The position numbers and the translations under genes are program-made. A DNA stretch of 8,128 bases, from contig JAISKR010000075.1 of assembly GCA_031260845.1 (NCBI GenBank), forward strand, positions 1 through 8,128, written 5' to 3'. The DNA comes from Bacteroidales bacterium (lineage in GTDB: Bacteria > Bacteroidota > Bacteroidia > Bacteroidales > UBA4181). Under the pieces are notes generated by a model. It was given only the letters and a program-made list of their open reading frames with translations, ran no database searches and was not told the origin of the DNA. How positions within the stretch are numbered: position 1 is the stretch's first letter; every line of letters begins with the position of its first letter. Positions 1 through 8,128 of this stretch are shown piece after piece.

Positions 1-21
1 CGTCACTTCCGGAGACGTGAG

Positions 22-29
22 CAAAGATA
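22..29 (-). promoter_or_regulatory. Probable -7 box of a minus-strand promoter for a gene off the left edge
   Basis: Read on the minus strand, positions 29 to 22 give TATCTTTG, an exact match to the Bacteroidota -7 consensus TAnnTTTG. Transcription would start near position 17 and run off the left edge, so the left neighbour is probably divergent from dpp11. No TTTG -33 box is present at 19-21 bp, so the call rests on the -7 box alone. The same box recurs at 6113-6120 in the same position relative to a repeated dyad element. Confidence 0.4.
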
Positions 30-72
30 TATTGCATAGTTATAATAATCAGTAAATAAAATAGTTAAATAT

Positions 73-116
73 ATTTTATGCAAATTATATAATCGATTAT
101 GCAAATTGCATAAAAT
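73..116. repeat. Dyad-symmetric intergenic element, copy A
   Basis: A 44-bp near-palindrome centred between 94 and 95. Outer arms are ATTTTATGCAA (73-83) and TTGCATAAAAT (106-116), a perfect 11-bp inverted repeat. The centre is the palindrome TAATCGATTA (90-99), on exactly the same axis. By hand count 19 of 22 symmetric pairs are complementary. TTATGCAAATT also occurs as a direct repeat at 76-86 and 97-107 (21-bp period). A second copy at 6172-6215 aligns without gaps, 35/44 identical, and both copies have TTGCATAGT exactly 41 bp upstream (32-40 here). It lies 8 bp from the dpp11 -33 box. A dimeric regulator site is the simplest reading; a dispersed repeat or structured RNA is also possible. 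Confidence 0.65.
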
Positions 117-124
117 TGTTAATT

Positions 125-155
125 TTTGATATGAACATAAAATCTGTTATTTTTG
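125..155 (+). promoter_or_regulatory. dpp11 promoter (Bacteroidota type)
   Basis: TTTG at 125-128 (-33) and TATTTTTG at 148-155 (-7, matching TAnnTTTG) are separated by 19 bp, the standard Bacteroidota primary-sigma arrangement. The start site should fall near 161-163, giving a 5' leader of about 35 nt to the ATG at 198. This rules out the in-frame TTG at 153, which lies inside the -7 box, as the start codon. Confidence 0.7.
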
Positions 156-197
156 CAGAATCATTCAATCGTCAATCATTTATTTAATTGCAAATAT

Positions 198-2318
198 ATG
201 TCCCGTTATCGTTTGACCGCCGTCTTTTTGTTCGTTGTAATGTTTAGCCCTGTTCGTGCCGATGAGGGAATGTGGATTCCTTTGCTGCTGGAACAGACAC
301 GTTACCGGCAGATGAAGGAATTAGGGCTGAAACTTTCGCCCGAAGATATTTACAGTATCAACCATGCGAGCCTGAAAGACGCTGTGGTGCTGTTTGGCGG
401 CGGATGCAGCGGCGTGGTCGTTTCCGCGCAGGGGCTGCTTTTTACCAACTATCATTGCGGCTACGGGCAGGTGCAGTCGCACAGTTCGTTGGAGCACGAC
501 TACCTGACGGATGGCTTCTGGGCGCAATCCGCGGGCGACGAATTGCCCAATCCGGGACTGACCGCCACTTTCCTCGAACGGATGGAAGACGTCACCGCCG
601 AGGTGTTGCAGCGCATCACTTCCGGCATGACCGAACGGCAACGCAACGACAGCATCGCGGCGGCTGTTGCCCGCATCGTCAAAGCCCGCCAACCAGCCAA
701 GCATCACCGCGTGGACGTGAAACCGCTCTTTGGCGGAAATCAGTATTTCATGTATGTGTATGAAATATTTTCCGACGTGCGGTTGGTCGGTGCGCCCCCT
801 ACGGCTATCGGGAAGTTCGGCGGCGATACGGACAACTGGATATGGCCCCGTCATACGGGCGATTTCAGCATTTTTCGCATTTATGCGGACAAAAACAACC
901 AACCGGCAGCCTATTCGCCTGACAACGTGCCTTATCAGCCCCGCAAATATGCGCCTGTGTCCATTGCCGGAATCCGCGAAGGCGATTTCACGATGGTTTA
1001 CGGCTATCCTGCTGCCACCGACGAGTTTATCACTTCGTATGAGTTGGATTACCTGATACGGCAAAACTATCCTCTGCGGGTGGCGCTGCGTACCGAGCGG
1101 CTTGAAATTATGGAGCGTTATATGCAGGCTGACGCTGCCACACGCATACAGTATGCCGCCAAACACGCCGGTGTGAGCAACGCTTGGAAAAAATGGCAGG
1201 GCGTCATTCATGGCGTTCAGCGTGCCGACGGGGTGAAGCAAAAAATAGCCCGCGAAACGGCTTTTTCGCAGCAGATAGCCGACAATCCGCAATGGTCGCG
1301 CGACTACGGACTGTTGTTGGAAAAAATGAAAAACAACGTCGAGGCAGCAGCGCTACTTCAACAGGCGTCTGCCTGTTATGCCGAATCCATAACGTCTATC
1401 GAATTAGTGAAATTTGCGGGATCGTTACTTACAGACATTCCACCACCCAATCAGGATTTACTGAAAAAAGCGTCAGGATTCTACAAAGATTTTTCGCTTG
1501 CGGTGGACAAAGATATTTTTGTGGCGATGATGAAAGCCTATCTTGCAAACATTCCCGAAGCGTACCATTTTGAAGAAATGAAGGCGCAACTGAAACGACA
1601 CAAAGGGTCTGTCGAGAAATGGGCGGACGAGGTGTATGCGAAATCTGTCTTCCGGTCATATCAAGCGTTGGAGAAAGTGCTGGCAAATCCGAAGTCCGCC
1701 AACAAACTCATCCAAAAAGAGCCGATGATCGCCATTTACCTCAGCGGACAAGCGATGCTGAATGAGCGGGTATATCCGTCGCTCAGGCGGCTGTCACAGG
1801 AACATGACAGTTTGTCGCGGGTGTATATCGCGGCACAGTTGCAGGCTGACAAAGAGCGGATTTTCTACCCCAACGCCAACCACACCATGCGCATATCGTT
1901 CGGGCAAACCGTCGGCTACTCGCCCTCGGATGCGGTGACTTACCAACCTTTCACCACTCTGGAAGGCATCATGGAGAAGGATAATCCCGATATTTACGAT
2001 TATCGCGTGCCGCAAGCCCTCAAACAAGCCGCAGAGCAAAAAAATTTCGGGCAGTATGCCGCAAACGGAATGGTACCGGTATGTTTCATCGCTTCCAACC
2101 ACACTTCGGGCGGCAATTCGGGCAGTCCGGTGTTCAACGGCAACGGCGAACTGATAGGGCTGAATTTCGACCGCAACTGGGAAGGCACCATGAGCGACGT
2201 GGTATATGACGCCGAACAATGCCGCAATATCATTGCCGATATTCGCTACATTCTCTTCATCGTGGACAAAGTGTATGGCGCACAAAGGATTGTGGGGGAA
2301 ATGGAGGTGAGGGAATAA
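198..2318 (+). CDS. dpp11: Asp/Glu-specific dipeptidyl-peptidase 11 (serine peptidase family S46)
   Basis: A 706-residue periplasmic serine exopeptidase that would release N-terminal dipeptides from oligopeptides for uptake. The N-terminus is a signal peptide: MSRYR, a hydrophobic stretch, then V-R-A before D22. The catalytic His is H86 in TNYHCGYGQVQSHSS, the Asp is within GGDTDNW (D210 or D212, probably the second), and the Ser is S641 in GGNSGSPV near the C-terminus. These are S46 family signatures, and about 700 residues is the usual length. R659 in NFDRNWEGTMSD, 18 residues after the serine, matches the Arg that gives DPP11 its preference for acidic P1 residues; DPP7 has Gly there. The central residues, about 250-560, form the helical cap domain of the family. 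No type IX secretion C-terminal domain is seen. ATG at 198 was chosen because it starts the signal peptide and lies downstream of the promoter. It has no Shine-Dalgarno, as is common in this phylum. It converges on secA. Confidence 0.9.
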   Translation: MSRYRLTAVFLFVVMFSPVRADEGMWIPLLLEQTRYRQMKELGLKLSPEDIYSINHASLKDAVVLFGGGCSGVVVSAQGLLFTNYHCGYGQVQSHSSLEHDYLTDGFWAQSAGDELPNPGLTATFLERMEDVTAEVLQRITSGMTERQRNDSIAAAVARIVKARQPAKHHRVDVKPLFGGNQYFMYVYEIFSDVRLVGAPPTAIGKFGGDTDNWIWPRHTGDFSIFRIYADKNNQPAAYSPDNVPYQPRKYAPVSIAGIREGDFTMVYGYPAATDEFITSYELDYLIRQNYPLRVALRTERLEIMERYMQADAATRIQYAAKHAGVSNAWKKWQGVIHGVQRADGVKQKIARETAFSQQIADNPQWSRDYGLLLEKMKNNVEAAALLQQASACYAESITSIELVKFAGSLLTDIPPPNQDLLKKASGFYKDFSLAVDKDIFVAMMKAYLANIPEAYHFEEMKAQLKRHKGSVEKWADEVYAKSVFRSYQALEKVLANPKSANKLIQKEPMIAIYLSGQAMLNERVYPSLRRLSQEHDSLSRVYIAAQLQADKERIFYPNANHTMRISFGQTVGYSPSDAVTYQPFTTLEGIMEKDNPDIYDYRVPQALKQAAEQKNFGQYAANGMVPVCFIASNHTSGGNSGSPVFNGNGELIGLNFDRNWEGTMSDVVYDAEQCRNIIADIRYILFIVDKVYGAQRIVGEMEVRE

Positions 2319-2328
2319 TTGACAGTGG

Positions 2329-2432
2329 ACAATTGACAATGAAATACAATCGTATCACCACTGTATCACAACCGTATCACAATTGTATCACAATTGTATC
2401 ACAACTTATCACAATGTATCACAATTTAATCG

Positions 2433-2440
<8 letters not shown>
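2329..2440. repeat. Inverted-arm-bounded array of seven ~10-11-bp GTATCACAA repeats
   Basis: Seven copies of a GTATCACAAyt-like unit begin at 2352, 2363, 2374, 2385, 2396, 2406 and 2416. The first four steps are 11 bp and the last two are 10 bp. The sixth unit starts with T and the first has CC instead of CA; the rest share GTATCACAA. The array is flanked by inverted arms: ACAATTGACAATGAAA (2329-2344) and the complement of 2425-2440, matching at 14 of 16 positions. The right arm includes the last two codons and TGA stop of secA. The array fills the gap between the two convergent genes, where neither has an obvious hairpin-plus-U-tract terminator. The function is unknown. Replication slippage or a phased protein-binding array are both possible. 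Confidence 0.7.
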
Positions 2441-5753
<3,313 letters not shown>

Positions 5754-5787
5754 TATATTTTAGGATAAAATAATCTTTTTAAAACCG

Positions 5788-5795
5788 CAAAAGTA
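5788..5795 (-). promoter_or_regulatory. Probable secA -7 promoter box
   Basis: Reading 5795 to 5788 on the minus strand gives TACTTTTG, matching TAnnTTTG, 34 bp upstream of the secA ATG. Transcription would start near 5780 and give a leader of roughly 25-30 nt. The -33 region has only a weak TGTT about 20 bp further upstream. If this box is used, the micro-ORFs at 5878-6047 are not needed for secA expression; read-through from further upstream remains possible. Confidence 0.5.
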
Positions 5796-5877
5796 CGATA
5801 ATTTTTGTTAATAGTAACATTATAATCAAAATGGCAGAAAAATTATGTCTGTTGACGTAATTTCATAAATTATCGAA

Positions 5878-5985
5878 CTACCTATCGAAAAAGCAAGGCA
5901 AATCATTGAAAAGTTTTTTAAGTTCTCTACTTTGTCCTTTTTTCACGAGCGGTTCTTGAAAAACCTTGTTTTCATATTTCTTCAT
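5878..5985 (-). CDS. Candidate 35-residue small protein, unrecognised
   Basis: ATG at 5985-5983 to TAG at 5880-5878. The peptide is charged and soluble-looking: it starts MKKYENKVFQEPLVKK, continues RELKKLFNDL and ends PCFFDR, with one Cys. There is no signal peptide or membrane segment. The start overlaps the stop of an upstream 21-codon ORF as ATGA, the classic coupling arrangement, and a minus-strand -7 box lies 128 bp upstream at 6113-6120. It is on the secA strand, 124 bp before the secA start. I recognise no family. Against it: the short length, no visible ribosome site, and AT-rich surroundings. It could be a real micro-protein, a leader peptide, a remnant of a decayed gene, or chance. 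Confidence 0.3.
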   Translation of the reverse strand: MKKYENKVFQEPLVKKGQSRELKKLFNDLPCFFDR

Positions 5986-6047
5986 CTTATTTTTGTACGC
6001 ATAATTTTAATAGGTTGTATTTTTTTCTTTTTTTCGTAATTCTTCAT
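5982..6047 (-). CDS. Candidate 21-residue lysine-rich leader peptide, unrecognised
   Basis: ATG at 6047-6045 to TGA at 5984-5982. The peptide begins MKNYEKKKKIQPIK and is strongly basic. Its stop overlaps the next ATG by four bases (ATGA). Its opening MKNYEK resembles MKKYEN of the following ORF, which may reflect duplication or coincidence. It would sit about 60 nt into a transcript from the -7 box at 6113-6120. Lysine codons arise easily in AT-rich DNA, so coding status is uncertain; the coupling geometry is the main support. Confidence 0.22.
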   Translation of the reverse strand: MKNYEKKKKIQPIKIMRTKIR

Positions 6048-6112
6048 CGTGAGTTCAATTAGTAAATGCAGTGATATGAAAATTTATTTTCGTATAAAAC
6101 TGTTCGTGACCG

Positions 6113-6120
6113 CAAAGATA
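6113..6120 (-). promoter_or_regulatory. Probable minus-strand -7 box upstream of the micro-ORFs
   Basis: Reading 6120 to 6113 gives TATCTTTG (TAnnTTTG), followed on the minus strand by GCGGTCACG; the left-edge box at 22-29 is followed by GCTCACG. No good -33 TTTG is seen at the standard spacing. Transcription would start near 6106 and head toward the micro-ORFs and secA. Both TATCTTTG boxes face away from a copy of the dyad element, with the dyad axis about 65-75 bp upstream, where an activator could bind. Confidence 0.42.
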
Positions 6121-6171
6121 CAAAATAATTTTGCATAGTATTAAATATTTTATATACAATTATTTAAAACT

Positions 6172-6215
6172 ATTTTATGTAATTTATATAATCGATTAAT
6201 TAATTTACATAAATA
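6172..6215. repeat. Dyad-symmetric intergenic element, copy B
   Basis: Second copy of the element at 73-116, 35/44 identical without gaps. Perfect arms are TTTATGTAA (6174-6182) and TTACATAAA (6205-6213), centred on TAATCGATTA (6189-6198). By hand count 17 of 22 pairs are complementary. Where copy A has C81 paired with G108, this copy has T6180 paired with A6207, a compensatory change that keeps the symmetry. TTGCATAGT at 6131-6139 is again exactly 41 bp upstream of the element, while the 32 bp between them is poorly conserved in sequence but identical in length. Confidence 0.65.
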
Positions 6216-6218
6216 GGC

Positions 6219-6247
6219 GACCTGTTTTAGGTCATTTAAAACAGGTC
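6219..6247. other. Strong hairpin, 11-bp perfect stem
   Basis: GACCTGTTTTA (6219-6229) and TAAAACAGGTC (6237-6247) form a perfect 11-bp stem around a 7-base loop that begins GGTCA. The same GGTCA recurs at 6244-6248, so GACC at 6219 could pair with either copy. No U-tract follows on either strand, and no gene ends nearby, so it is not a standard terminator. An operator, or the 3' end of a small RNA, would fit. Confidence 0.5.
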
Positions 6248-6308
6248 ACAAATCACCGGATTGATTGAACGGTTTACAACACGCAGAAGTTATTTTTTCC
6301 TCATCCCC

Positions 6309-6338
6309 TTTTATATTCAAAATTTTGCACTATTTTTG
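6309..6338 (+). promoter_or_regulatory. Probable promoter of the lipoprotein gene
   Basis: TATTTTTG at 6331-6338 matches the TAnnTTTG -7 box. The best -33 candidate is TTTT at 6309-6312, 18 bp upstream, which is a weak match. Transcription would start near 6345, leaving a leader of about 25 nt before the TTG start at 6370. Confidence 0.5.
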
Positions 6339-6369
6339 TGGTAATTAATTTAACGAATAAAATATAGGA

Positions 6370-7605
6370 TTGAAGAAATATTTCCATATCATACTGTTTT
6401 GCATCGCCTTGGTTTGTGGATGCTCTGAAAAAGAGCCATCCGAACCGCCCGAGCCATCCGAACCGCCCGGATATCAATATTTTGTAAAGATTGACGAGGG
6501 CGGGACTGTCAACCGTGCAATGCTGTCAAGCGGGGCTACGAGTTATGGATACGGCAAATATGCATCGTTGCCCGAAAGCGACGTCATGGTGCATCGCATG
6601 GTCTATACGACCAATTATCCCCAGTTTACCCGGCTGAATGTATCGGGCACCCTGTTTGTCCCCGTTGATTATCAGCCGCAATTTCCTACGGTGATTTTTC
6701 AACACGGCACCAATGGGAATCGCGACAGCGATACCGGCATCACCTTAATGGAATCGTTTTTCTGCATGATGATTTCCTCGGCGTTTCATTGCGTTGTGCT
6801 GGCGCCCGATTATATCGGTTACGGCGAAAGTAAATCCGTTGTGCATCCCTACTCGCACGCGGAATCGCTGGGAAAAACCGGCTTGGACTTTATTCTGGCT
6901 TACCGCGAATATGCTGCCAATCCGAAAGTCAGCGTGTCCTTCAATCCTGAAATTTTCATCACCGGTTATTCCGAAGGCGGACAGGCGGCTGTTGCGCTGC
7001 ACAAAACCATTGAAAACACTCCGTCTGTCAAATTGCACGTGGCAAAAGACGTTGCCGGCTCGGGCGCGTATGATATGTATGCCTTTGCCAAAGCAATTAT
7101 CAGTAGCGACAAACCGTTGGGAAAGACAGCGATGTCAAGTTTTTTGTGGGTATTGCATACCTATAAAAACGACTATCATTACTCGAAAAACTATGCAGAT
7201 ATTTTTTCGGAAGAAGACAATGCTGCGCTGCAATCTATTGATTATGACCTGTCGTACAACAAACCATACATAGTTAATTTTCACGACAATCCGGCACTGT
7301 TGTTTCAACCTGCCTTCGTCAAAGCGATAGTAAATGACGGAGATGCCGAATTTTTGCAGATTTCACAAACCAATTCCATGATGAACTTTGTGCCAAACGA
7401 CAGTTTGATTTTTGTGTATGGAACCCATGATTCGTGGGTGTTTCCGCTCAATACCGAGAATGCGTTCCAAGTAATGAGCAAGGATGACGGCAAGGTACTG
7501 TCATACGTGCAACCGGACGGTGACCACAATACGACGCTGTTCCTCTACGTGGATGTCGTGCTAAACCGACTCAAACTGTATCTTCAAAGCAGTTACACTC
7601 AATAA
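6370..7605 (+). CDS. Alpha/beta-hydrolase lipoprotein, secretory-lipase-like
   Basis: A 411-residue envelope lipoprotein with a serine-hydrolase fold; the substrate is unknown. MKKYFHIILFCIALVCGC is a type II signal peptide with lipobox V-C-G-C, so C18 would be lipidated. The acidic residues after it (SEKEPSE) resemble the surface-export signal of Bacteroidota lipoproteins (inference). A Pro/Glu linker (22-33) leads to the hydrolase domain: HG at H112-G113 (oxyanion region), LAPDYIGYGES (144-154), nucleophile elbow G-Y-S201-E-G-G, and probable acid D354 (GTHDSWVFP) and base H386 (PDGDHNTT). This layout resembles secretory lipases and prolyl-peptidase-like esterases; family assignment is by motif only. 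Start: TTG at 6370 is the only normal start that keeps the signal peptide. A stop (6358-6360) lies just upstream in frame, and the first internal ATG (residue 51) would lose the lipobox. A terminator follows, so it is monocistronic. Confidence 0.85.
   Translation: MKKYFHIILFCIALVCGCSEKEPSEPPEPSEPPGYQYFVKIDEGGTVNRAMLSSGATSYGYGKYASLPESDVMVHRMVYTTNYPQFTRLNVSGTLFVPVDYQPQFPTVIFQHGTNGNRDSDTGITLMESFFCMMISSAFHCVVLAPDYIGYGESKSVVHPYSHAESLGKTGLDFILAYREYAANPKVSVSFNPEIFITGYSEGGQAAVALHKTIENTPSVKLHVAKDVAGSGAYDMYAFAKAIISSDKPLGKTAMSSFLWVLHTYKNDYHYSKNYADIFSEEDNAALQSIDYDLSYNKPYIVNFHDNPALLFQPAFVKAIVNDGDAEFLQISQTNSMMNFVPNDSLIFVYGTHDSWVFPLNTENAFQVMSKDDGKVLSYVQPDGDHNTTLFLYVDVVLNRLKLYLQSSYTQ
6433..6468 (+). repeat. 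Perfect 18-bp tandem duplication in the lipoprotein linker
   Basis: GAGCCATCCGAACCGCCC occurs twice with no differences (6433-6450 and 6451-6468), encoding EPSEPP twice right after the lipidated N-terminus. Identity at every wobble position suggests a recent slippage event. It is in frame, so unit gain or loss would only change tether length. Confidence 0.9.
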
Positions 7606-7616
7606 AGGTAAAAGGT

Positions 7617-7658
7617 AAAATAATCGTTGAATATTCAACGATTGAGTTATTTTTTATT
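7617..7658 (+). terminator. Intrinsic terminator of the lipoprotein gene
   Basis: A perfect 22-bp palindrome at 7622-7643 (AATCGTTGAAT and its complement) starts 17 bp after the stop codon and is followed by a T-rich tract with six consecutive Ts at 7650-7655. An upstream A-run (7617-7623) can also pair with TTATTTT (7647-7653), so it may work in both directions. Confidence 0.75.
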
Positions 7659-7811
7659 GAAATATAAAAACAAAGCCTTAGACATTCGAGTAGAAATCAT
7701 GTTAAAAACTTACGGATTATGAACATTTGCTTTTCGACAAGTCCCAAATTCGAAAGGTGTTGATTTTTAGAGATTTTGTAGATGTATTATAAACGGCGTA
7801 TCATCGAAAAA

Positions 7812-7834
7812 GGTATGCAAGAATCTTGCATACC
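7812..7834. repeat. 23-bp perfect palindrome P1
   Basis: GGTATGCAAGA (7812-7822) and TCTTGCATACC (7824-7834) are exact inverted repeats around one central base. As RNA the tight loop would open some inner pairs; as DNA it is a good dimeric protein site. It is followed directly by ACGTTATGTT. Confidence 0.75.
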
Positions 7835-7851
7835 ACGTTATGTTTCACTGT

Positions 7852-7867
7852 TTCAAAAATTTTTGAA
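7852..7867. repeat. 16-bp perfect palindrome P2
   Basis: TTCAAAAATTTTTGAA is fully self-complementary with no spacer. It is A/T-rich, so chance is more plausible than for its neighbours, but it lies between two longer palindromes. Confidence 0.55.
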
Positions 7868-7868
7868 T

Positions 7869-7899
7869 GTAACAAGTATGTTACTAACATACTTGTTAC
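7869..7899. repeat. 31-bp perfect palindrome P3
   Basis: GTAACAAGTATGTTA (7869-7883) and TAACATACTTGTTAC (7885-7899) are exact 15-bp inverted repeats around a single C at 7884. This is the longest perfect palindrome found in the window. Like P1 it contains GTATG and CATAC facing each other, and it is followed directly by TACGTTATATT. No T-tract follows, so it is not a standard terminator. Confidence 0.8.
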
Positions 7900-7921
7900 T
7901 ACGTTATATTGCTGTAATAAA

Positions 7922-7932
7922 GCGTATTACGC
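7922..7932. repeat. 11-bp palindrome P4 (GCGTA-T-TACGC)
   Basis: GCGTATTACGC is self-complementary around its central base. Its GCGTA/TACGC arms recur in the palindrome at 8088-8102, on the other side of a candidate promoter. Confidence 0.5.
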
Positions 7933-8036
7933 AGATATATTTTCGCCAATGCAGGTTATTAAACTCGGTTTTATCGCCATAATTTCAAAACCCGCTAAAA
8001 AAAATCCCCAAAAGTATTTTGGTACAAATTTTGTGG

Positions 8037-8044
8037 TATCTTTG
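8037..8044 (+). promoter_or_regulatory. Probable -7 box for a gene beyond the right edge
   Basis: TATCTTTG matches TAnnTTTG. The nearest TTTG upstream (8018-8021) is only 15 bp away, too close for a standard -33 box. Transcription would start near 8051; no ORF opens before the window ends (the ATG at 8072 stops after two codons), so the leader is at least about 75 nt. Confidence 0.45.
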
Positions 8045-8087
8045 CCAAGATTTAAAACCTAAAAATAAAACATGATATAAAGCAAAA

Positions 8088-8102
8088 GCGTATATAATAC
8101 GC
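8088..8102. repeat. 15-bp palindrome P5 (GCGTAT-ATA-ATACGC)
   Basis: Six-base inverted arms with a three-base centre, located in the presumed leader of the right-hand gene, about 37 nt after its expected start site. It shares its arms with P4, which suggests a common binding protein, or a small leader hairpin. Confidence 0.5.
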
Positions 8103-8128
8103 ACATATTAAGATAGATAAATAGCGAT

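Larger units (their letters stand above)
5754..6369. other. 616-bp AT-rich divergent gap between secA and the lipoprotein gene
   Basis: No gene of ordinary size fits here. From left to right it holds the secA -7 box, two micro-ORFs on the minus strand, a minus-strand -7 box, the second dyad element, a strong hairpin and the lipoprotein promoter, each listed separately. The rest is AT-rich with poly-T and poly-pyrimidine runs (for example 6019-6034). At over 600 bp it is long for a simple two-promoter gap, which suggests extra regulatory or small-gene content. Confidence 0.6.
7831..7910 (+). repeat. Direct repeat TACYACGTTATRTT, 66-bp period
   Basis: TACCACGTTATGTT (7831-7844) and TACTACGTTATATT (7897-7910) match at 12 of 14 positions. 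Each begins inside the last bases of a palindrome (P1 or P3), so the unit 'palindrome plus ACGTTATRTT' appears twice. Confidence 0.6.
7660..8036. other. Non-coding region rich in palindromes, no convincing gene
   Basis: Up to 7811 I see only AT-rich sequence with no gene signal. From 7812 to 7932 there are four perfect palindromes in about 120 bp (listed below). The open frames across this stretch (66-78 codons) run straight through the palindromes, begin at implausible starts and give peptides without recognisable features, so I do not call them. No transposase remnant, tRNA or known RNA family was recognised. Confidence 0.6.

Noticed and set aside
73..116. Possible XerCD dif site (palindrome with TTATG half-sites)
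   Set aside because: The outer half-sites face the wrong way (TTATG...CATAA rather than CATAA-N6-TTATG), the central spacing is four rather than six, and two copies occur within 6.1 kb.
153..197. Upstream in-frame TTG extending the dpp11 protein by 15 residues
   Set aside because: The TTG lies within the predicted -7 promoter box and upstream of the likely transcription start, and the ATG at 198 begins a clean signal peptide.
321..1292. Long minus-strand open frame (323 codons) opposite dpp11
   Set aside because: It is antisense to a well-conserved peptidase gene; its peptide has no recognisable domain and looks like the shadow of the real frame.
5965..5995. Plus-strand promoter-like CTTG-N19-TATTTTTG
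   Set aside because: It matches the consensus, but lies in T-rich DNA where such matches are common, and no gene starts nearby on that strand; it also sits inside the micro-ORFs.
7735..7760. tRNA T-arm-like TTCGA near 7750
   Set aside because: The flanking bases do not form a five-pair T stem and no acceptor, D or anticodon arm can be drawn around it.
8009..8016. Minus-strand TACTTTTG box
   Set aside because: It is identical to the secA -7 box, but has no -33 box and leads only into the gene-free palindrome region; it is also part of a short CCAAAA/TTTTGG inverted repeat that could explain it.
7826..8062. 78-codon plus-strand frame through the palindromes
   Set aside because: It starts at a TTG inside palindrome P1, crosses three more palindromes and a promoter box, and gives no recognisable protein.

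Overview
The window looks chromosomal and comes from a member of the Bacteroidales (Bacteroidota), probably an uncultured or asaccharolytic, peptide-using relative of Porphyromonas, Parabacteroides or Dysgonomonas. Three things point there: a DPP11-type S46 dipeptidyl-peptidase, a long (1106-residue) SecA of the Bacteroidota type with a C-terminal zinc motif, and several TAnnTTTG-type -7 boxes, one with a TTTG -33 box at the expected 19-bp spacing. Coding DNA is moderately GC-rich and the gaps are very AT-rich.

Layout. Positions 1-197: AT-rich divergent promoter region with a minus-strand -7 box for a gene off the left edge, a 44-bp dyad element (73-116) and the dpp11 promoter. 198-2318 (+): dpp11, a periplasmic acidic-residue-specific dipeptidyl-peptidase. 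2319-2432: convergent gap filled by seven GTATCAC-type repeats spaced 10-11 bp apart and bounded by inverted arms. 2433-5753 (-): secA. 5754-6369: long AT-rich divergent gap with the secA promoter, two tiny overlapping minus-strand ORFs, a minus-strand -7 box, a second copy of the dyad element (6172-6215), an 11-bp-stem hairpin, and the promoter of the next gene. 6370-7605 (+): a lipoprotein of the alpha/beta-hydrolase (secretory-lipase-like) fold, started by TTG and followed by a good terminator. 7660-8128: no convincing gene, but a dense cluster of perfect palindromes, then a -7 box for a gene beyond the right edge.

The three main genes do not form an operon; each has its own promoter. They share only the cell envelope: SecA drives export, and DPP11 and the lipoprotein are both predicted Sec substrates. 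DPP11 would release Asp/Glu-Xaa dipeptides for uptake.

The most unusual content is non-coding: a dyad element found twice 6.1 kb apart, with a compensatory base-pair change and a fixed distance to a TTGCATAGT motif; a pair of ATGA-coupled micro-ORFs upstream of secA; the helically phased repeat array; and the palindrome cluster at 7812-7932. No mobile element, CRISPR array, tRNA or rRNA was seen.
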